Positions 60,872-64,000 of a stretch of 64,000 nt of DNA are shown one piece after another (the stretch's first letter is position 1; every line of letters starts with the position of its first letter). The position numbers were made by a program, and so were the translations under genes. Below the pieces are notes generated by a model. That model was not told where the DNA came from. It did no database searches and saw nothing but the letters and a program-made list of their open reading frames with translations. The DNA comes from Knoellia koreensis (GTDB lineage Bacteria > Actinomycetota > Actinomycetes > Actinomycetales > Dermatophilaceae): assembly GCF_013041615.1 (NCBI RefSeq), contig NZ_JABEPQ010000005.1, positions 231,924 through 295,923 of the forward strand, read 5' to 3'.

Positions 60872-61659
60872 GCGTCGACAAGGTGGTCGCCACGGCGGCT
60901 GAGGCCGTGGCCGACGTCGCCGACGGGTCGAGCCTGGCCGTCGGTGGTTTCGGGCTCTCGGGGATCCCGTGGTTCCTCATCGAGGCGCTGCTCGAGCAGG
61001 GGGCGGCCGACCTCGAGGTGGTCTCCAACAACTGCGGTGTCGATGGCGCCGGGCTCGGGCTGCTGCTCGAGGCACAGCGGATCAGCCGGGTGATCGCGTC
61101 GTACGTCGGCGAGAACAAGGAGTTCGCGCGGCAGTACCTCGCCGGCGAGCTGACTGTCGAGCTCACACCCCAGGGCACGTTGGCCGAGCGGCTGCGCGCA
61201 GGGGGTGCCGGGGTCGGGGCGTTCTTCACCCCCACTGGCGTGGGCACGCTGGTGTCCGAGGGCGGGCTGCCGTGGCGCTACCACCCGGACGGGACTGTCG
61301 CAATTGCCTCTCCTGCCAAGGAAACACGCGACTTCCGTGGAGTCGAGATGGTCTTGGAGGAGGCGATCGTGACGGACGTGGCCCTGGTGCGGGCGGCGGT
61401 GGCCGACCGGGCCGGCAACTGCGTGTTCCACGCGGCCGCCCGCAACTTCAACCCGGCGGCCGCGATGGCCGGTCGGCTGACGATCGTCGAAGCGGAACGT
61501 GTCGTCGAGGCGGGCGACATCAGACCGGACGAGGTGCACCTGCCGGGCGTCTTCGTGCAGCGCGTGGTCGAGCTGACGCCAGAGCAGGCGGCGCGAAAGG
61601 ACATCGAGAAGCGCACGACGCGGGGCAAACGCCCCGCCGCGACCGTGGGAGCGAGCTGA
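60868..61659 (+). CDS. pcaI: 3-oxoadipate:succinyl-CoA transferase, subunit A
   Basis: 263-residue alpha subunit of a class I CoA-transferase. [26 protein letters not shown] carries the CoA-binding GGFGLxGx[43 protein letters not shown] and [21 protein letters not shown] follow. The ATG overlaps the pcaD stop. Together with PcaJ it activates 3-oxoadipate to its CoA ester. Confidence 0.93.
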   Translation: MSVDKVVATAAEAVADVADGSSLAVGGFGLSGIPWFLIEALLEQGAADLEVVSNNCGVDGAGLGLLLEAQRISRVIASYVGENKEFARQYLAGELTVELTPQGTLAERLRAGGAGVGAFFTPTGVGTLVSEGGLPWRYHPDGTVAIASPAKETRDFRGVEMVLEEAIVTDVALVRAAVADRAGNCVFHAAARNFNPAAAMAGRLTIVEAERVVEAGDIRPDEVHLPGVFVQRVVELTPEQAARKDIEKRTTRGKRPAATVGAS

Positions 61660-61660
61660 C

Positions 61661-62314
61661 ATGGCCTGGAACCGTGACGAGATGGCGGCACGCGCCGCGC
61701 AGGAGCTGCGCGACGGCGAGTACGTCAACCTCGGGATCGGCCTGCCAACACTGATCCCGGACCACCTGCCCGAGGGGTCGAGCGTCACCCTCCACGCGGA
61801 GAACGGGATTCTCGGCGTCGGGCCATTTCCCTATGAGGACGAGGTGGATCCGGACCTCATCAACGCCGGCAAGCAGACCGTGACGGTGCTGCCGGGAGCG
61901 TCCTACTTCGACTCGCCGACGAGCTTCGCGATGATCCGCGGTGGGCACATCGACACGGCTGTCCTCGGGGGAATGCAGGTGTCGGCCACCGGCGACCTCG
62001 CCAACTGGATGGTGCCCGGTGCCATGGTCAAGGGCATGGGCGGTGCGATGGACCTCGTGAGCGGCGCCGGCCGCGTGATCGTGCTGATGGAGCACACGAC
62101 CCGCAAGGGCGAACCCAAGCTGGTGGAGGCGTGCTCGCTGCCGCTCACCGGGCGCGCGGTGGTCTCCCGGGTGATCACCGACCTGGGTGTCTTCGACGTC
62201 GCCGGTACAGGGTTTGCCGTGGCCGATCTTGCCCCCGCGGTGACGCTCGAGCAGGTGCGCGCCGCGACCGGCGCGCCCCTACTGGAAGCCGACCACGCGG
62301 CATACCCCGTGTGA
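61661..62314 (+). CDS. pcaJ: 3-oxoadipate:succinyl-CoA transferase, subunit B
   Basis: 217-residue beta subunit. [40 protein letters not shown] contains the catalytic Glu in [40 protein letters not shown] is also typical. It begins one base after the pcaI stop. The last codons (DHAAYPV) run into a paired GTATGCCG hairpin. Confidence 0.93.
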   Translation: MAWNRDEMAARAAQELRDGEYVNLGIGLPTLIPDHLPEGSSVTLHAENGILGVGPFPYEDEVDPDLINAGKQTVTVLPGASYFDSPTSFAMIRGGHIDTAVLGGMQVSATGDLANWMVPGAMVKGMGGAMDLVSGAGRVIVLMEHTTRKGEPKLVEACSLPLTGRAVVSRVITDLGVFDVAGTGFAVADLAPAVTLEQVRAATGAPLLEADHAAYPV

Positions 62315-62334
62315 GTGAGGGCGGGTATGCCGCG
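62296..62334. terminator. Inverted pair of GTATGCCG motifs after pcaJ
   Basis: CGCGGCATACC (62296-62306) pairs perfectly with GGTATGCCGCG (62324-62334) around 17 bases that include the pcaJ stop. A terminator role is likely. Confidence 0.75.
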
Positions 62335-62464
62335 CGGCCGACGTTGCGCCACAGGCGCGGTCTGCAGGGCGGATCTCCTTCGGTGCGAGCGGTCACGGCA
62401 GATGTGGTGAAAACGCGAAATCACCTGCAGGACAGCGAGATTCGTTGTGGACAGCCCTTGCGTA

Positions 62465-62480
62465 TCGAACGTGTGTTCGA
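62465..62480. promoter_or_regulatory. LexA/SOS box upstream of the HNH gene
   Basis: TCGAACGTGTGTTCGA, exactly the actinobacterial LexA consensus TCGAAC-N4-GTTCGA, extended by one A-T and one T-A pair to TA...TA on each side. It lies 11 bases upstream of the HNH start codon, so transcription should be repressed by LexA and induced by DNA damage. SOS boxes in front of 13E12/DUF222 genes are known from mycobacteria. Confidence 0.88.
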
Positions 62481-62491
62481 TAGAGTGAGGC

Positions 62492-64000
62492 ATGGTCGGA
62501 ACGGAGCTCCTCACCACGGTCACGCGGCTGGCGCGTGACCTGTCCGAGGCCGGGGCCGCGGCGGAGCTGGGGTCATGGTCGGGTGAGGACCTGCTGGACC
62601 TGGTCGAGGCGACCCAGCGGCTGACCAACACCGTCGCCGCGCTCCAGACGCGGGCGATCGCGCACGCCGCCGCCCATGACGAGCACCTGGACCAGCACGG
62701 GCAGTGGGTGCTGCAGCACCGCGGCCTGGGCCACAAGGCGTTGGACGCCGGGGCGATGATCGCCACCCGGATGGGCATCTCGACCGCCGCGGCCGAGTCC
62801 CGCGTCGATGACGCCGTGCACCAGGTCACCGTCACCCCGCAACTGGTCAAGGCCATGCACCGTGGTGACCTGGACGGGTGGCGCGCCCGGGTGGTGACCA
62901 GTGAGCTGTCCGCGTGCCCGGACCAGGCCGCGACGACGGTGATGGACCTGCTTTTGGCGCACGTGGCCGACCGGGGCGGGTGGGACGAGACCGCCGGCCC
63001 GTTGCGCACCCGCGTGCGGCGCCTGGTCGCGAAGGTCGCACCGCAGGTCCCGGCCGAAGAAGCAGCCGTCGCGGTGGAGCGGCGGTGCGTGGTCCGCACC
63101 CCCGCGACCCAGGGCACCGACCACTGGGAAGCCGAGCTCCCGGTCGAGTCCTCGTTGCCGATGTGGCACGCGATCGAGACCCTCGCCCACCAGCTCCGGC
63201 AAACCGACCGCACCCTGAGCGTGAACCAGGCCCGCGCCGACGCCCTCGCCCAACTCGTGTTGGCCCAAGCCGATGTGACCGTGCTCCTGCACGCCACCAT
63301 CCCCGACACCCCCACCAACCCCACCAACCGCACCAACGGCGGCGACGGCGGCGACGTCGGCGGCGTCAGACCAGGAGGCGCAGCACCGGACAACGGCTCT
63401 GACTCGCCGCCCAAGCCACCGGTCGGCACCGGCGAGCCTGGCGACATCACGACTGGCGACGGTGAGCTCCGCCCGACGCGGGTGGCGTCGCTGACCGAGA
63501 TCGGTGGGTTGTCGTCGCAACCGGTGCTGCTCGATCTGGGCAACCTGGGCAGCAACGCCCGCCTCAAGACCTCCACCCCACTGATCTGCGACCCGAACAC
63601 CGGGGCCGTGACCTCCGGGATGATCCCGGCTGGTCTCGGACCACCAAGCAAAACCACGAAGAACGCCGCCACACCAGTGCGCTCCTACGCCATGCCCACC
63701 CGCATGCAACGCCTCGTGCGCCTACGCGACGGACACTGCCGCTTCCCCGGCTGCACCATCGCCGCCCGGTTCTGCGACCTCGACCACGTCGTGCCCTGGC
63801 CCATCGGCGCCACCGACCCCGCCAACCTCATCTGCCTGTGCCGACGCCACCACCGCATCAAACAACGCCGAGGCTGGCCTTCCGCGTCAGAGTTAATACA
63901 CCAGAGCCCGGCTGAAACACCCAACCAGGAGACGGCTACGTTTCGTCCGTTTCGAAAGGTTGGAGTAGATGACAGAGCCCAAACCCAAGCCCGGGTTGCA
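62492..64000 (+). CDS. DUF222/13E12-type HNH endonuclease, 3' end altered, runs off the window
   Basis: ATG 62492 opens a frame of at least 503 codons. An N-terminal helical DUF222 region (about 1-270: ALQTRAIAHAAAHDEHLDQHG, MIATRMGISTAAAESRVDDAV) is followed by a Pro/Thr/Gly linker and an HNH nuclease domain (about 399-458) with RLRDGHCRFPGCTIAARFCDLDHVVPWPIGATDPANLICLCRRHHRIKQ. The Cys pairs and the DLDH/RRHH residues are intact. After RRGW (about 460) the family's normal tail is not recognisable; the frame continues as PSASELIHQSPAETPNQET through AT-richer DNA to the window edge. The family includes many repeat-like, SOS-inducible genes of unknown role. Confidence 0.82.
   Translation, partial: MVGTELLTTVTRLARDLSEAGAAAELGSWSGEDLLDLVEATQRLTNTVAALQTRAIAHAAAHDEHLDQHGQWVLQHRGLGHKALDAGAMIATRMGISTAAAESRVDDAVHQVTVTPQLVKAMHRGDLDGWRARVVTSELSACPDQAATTVMDLLLAHVADRGGWDETAGPLRTRVRRLVAKVAPQVPAEEAAVAVERRCVVRTPATQGTDHWEAELPVESSLPMWHAIETLAHQLRQTDRTLSVNQARADALAQLVLAQADVTVLLHATIPDTPTNPTNRTNGGDGGDVGGVRPGGAAPDNGSDSPPKPPVGTGEPGDITTGDGELRPTRVASLTEIGGLSSQPVLLDLGNLGSNARLKTSTPLICDPNTGAVTSGMIPAGLGPPSKTTKNAATPVRSYAMPTRMQRLVRLRDGHCRFPGCTIAARFCDLDHVVPWPIGATDPANLICLCRRHHRIKQRRGWPSASELIHQSPAETPNQETATFRPFRKVGVDDRAQTQARVA
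63969..64000 (+). CDS. Possible start of a new gene (partial)
   Basis: ATG 63969 is preceded by AAGGTTGGAG with 4-base spacing and begins MTEPKPKPGL before the window ends. It lies just after the point where the HNH gene loses its family tail. Identity unknown. Confidence 0.4.
   Translation, partial: MTEPKPKPGL

Larger units (their letters stand above)
1487..62334. repeat. Dispersed octamer GTATGCCG, about 66 copies
   Basis: Read by eye. Forward copies begin near 1487, 4805, 5963, 7220, 8485, 10945, 11965, 13431, 14355, 16587, 19429, 20607, 23086, 24358, 24869, 25890, 26786, 28518, 29713, 31686, 32178, 35710, 37493, 39452, 42771, 43969, 48335, 49635, 52615, 55078, 55287, 57660, 58576, 59159, 60619 and 62325. 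Reverse copies (CGGCATAC) begin near 2695, 3573, 8050, 9025, 10515, 13157, 15776, 20012, 22971, 25036, 25790, 26950, 28540, 30508, 31267, 31676, 34689, 36551, 39427, 40416, 43231, 43942, 46500, 48437, 49796, 53182, 55403, 56485, 60546 and 62298. The wider preference is GGGTATGCCGCGTGG. Confidence 0.9.

Noticed and set aside
1487..62334. GTATGCCG as a replication-polarised motif (KOPS-like) or Chi
   Set aside because: Copies are nearly balanced between strands throughout (36 versus 30), whereas KOPS and Chi-type motifs are strongly skewed along a replichore. Cannot be fully excluded from 64 kb.
1..64000. tRNA, rRNA, riboswitch or prophage genes
   Set aside because: No T-loop GGTTCGAATCC-type context with a matching acceptor stem, no rRNA sequence, no recognised aptamer and no phage structural or integrase gene was found by reading. 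GGTTCGAG matches at 32860 and 50380 lie inside genes.

Overview
This window is a contiguous stretch of a very high-G+C actinobacterial chromosome, estimated by eye at about 72% G+C. The style fits Micrococcales, and the family Intrasporangiaceae is my best guess. The pointers are dense GTGA/ATGA-coupled operons, frequent GTG starts, TAT-exported enzymes, a bacterial proteasome activator (Bpa) with a C-terminal GQYL, an SOS box of the TCGAAC-N4-GTTCGA type, and a DUF222/13E12-type HNH gene. No rRNA, tRNA, CRISPR array, complete insertion sequence or prophage was recognised.

Layout. 1-2.7 kb: the end of a probable TetR gene and an MMPL exporter. 2.8-9.6 kb: a universal stress protein and a tripartite tricarboxylate transporter (tctC-tctB-tctA), divergent from a CitA/CitB-like two-component system and an IclR regulator; together a sense-and-import unit for carboxylates. 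9.6-15 kb: a small membrane protein, a TAT-exported PhoX-like phosphatase, mobA, a quinone oxidoreductase, an MFS exporter and a DUF1304 protein. 15-22.3 kb: a PadR-controlled ABC exporter with one ATPase and two tandem FtsX-type permeases; the second permease is frameshifted at a G7 run. 22.4-37.9 kb: bpa, an MFS pump, a DUF885 protein, an FAD dehydrogenase, a HAD phosphatase, a metallophosphoesterase, an M50-like protease, a sucrase/ferredoxin-like protein, a JmjC/cupin oxygenase coupled to a Gly/Asp/Ser repeat protein, a secreted SGNH lipase and a GH3 glucosidase. 37.9-43.9 kb: a LacI-controlled sugar ABC importer with a TAT-exported DUF3131/GH144-type glucanase. 44-51.3 kb: a SorC-controlled polyol importer, polyol dehydrogenase and xylulokinase. 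51.3-57.8 kb: an MFS/MarR pair, an I36-SpoIID secreted protein, a cupin, and a PucR/DadA pair. 57.9-62.3 kb: a LysR regulator and the lower beta-ketoadipate pathway (pcaF-pcaD-pcaI-pcaJ). 62.4-64 kb: an SOS-boxed HNH gene whose 3' end looks replaced by foreign sequence.

The most striking feature is not a gene. The octamer GTATGCCG occurs about 66 times (36 forward, 30 reverse), roughly once per kilobase, inside genes and between them, and it forces otherwise rare TAT and ATA codons. Base composition alone would predict about two copies. Density, orientation balance and occasional inverted pairs resemble the DNA uptake sequences of Neisseria and Pasteurellaceae or cyanobacterial HIP1. In addition, five different families of long palindromes, each present two or three times, occupy the 3' ends of genes, mostly between convergent pairs. 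Several genes terminate inside them.
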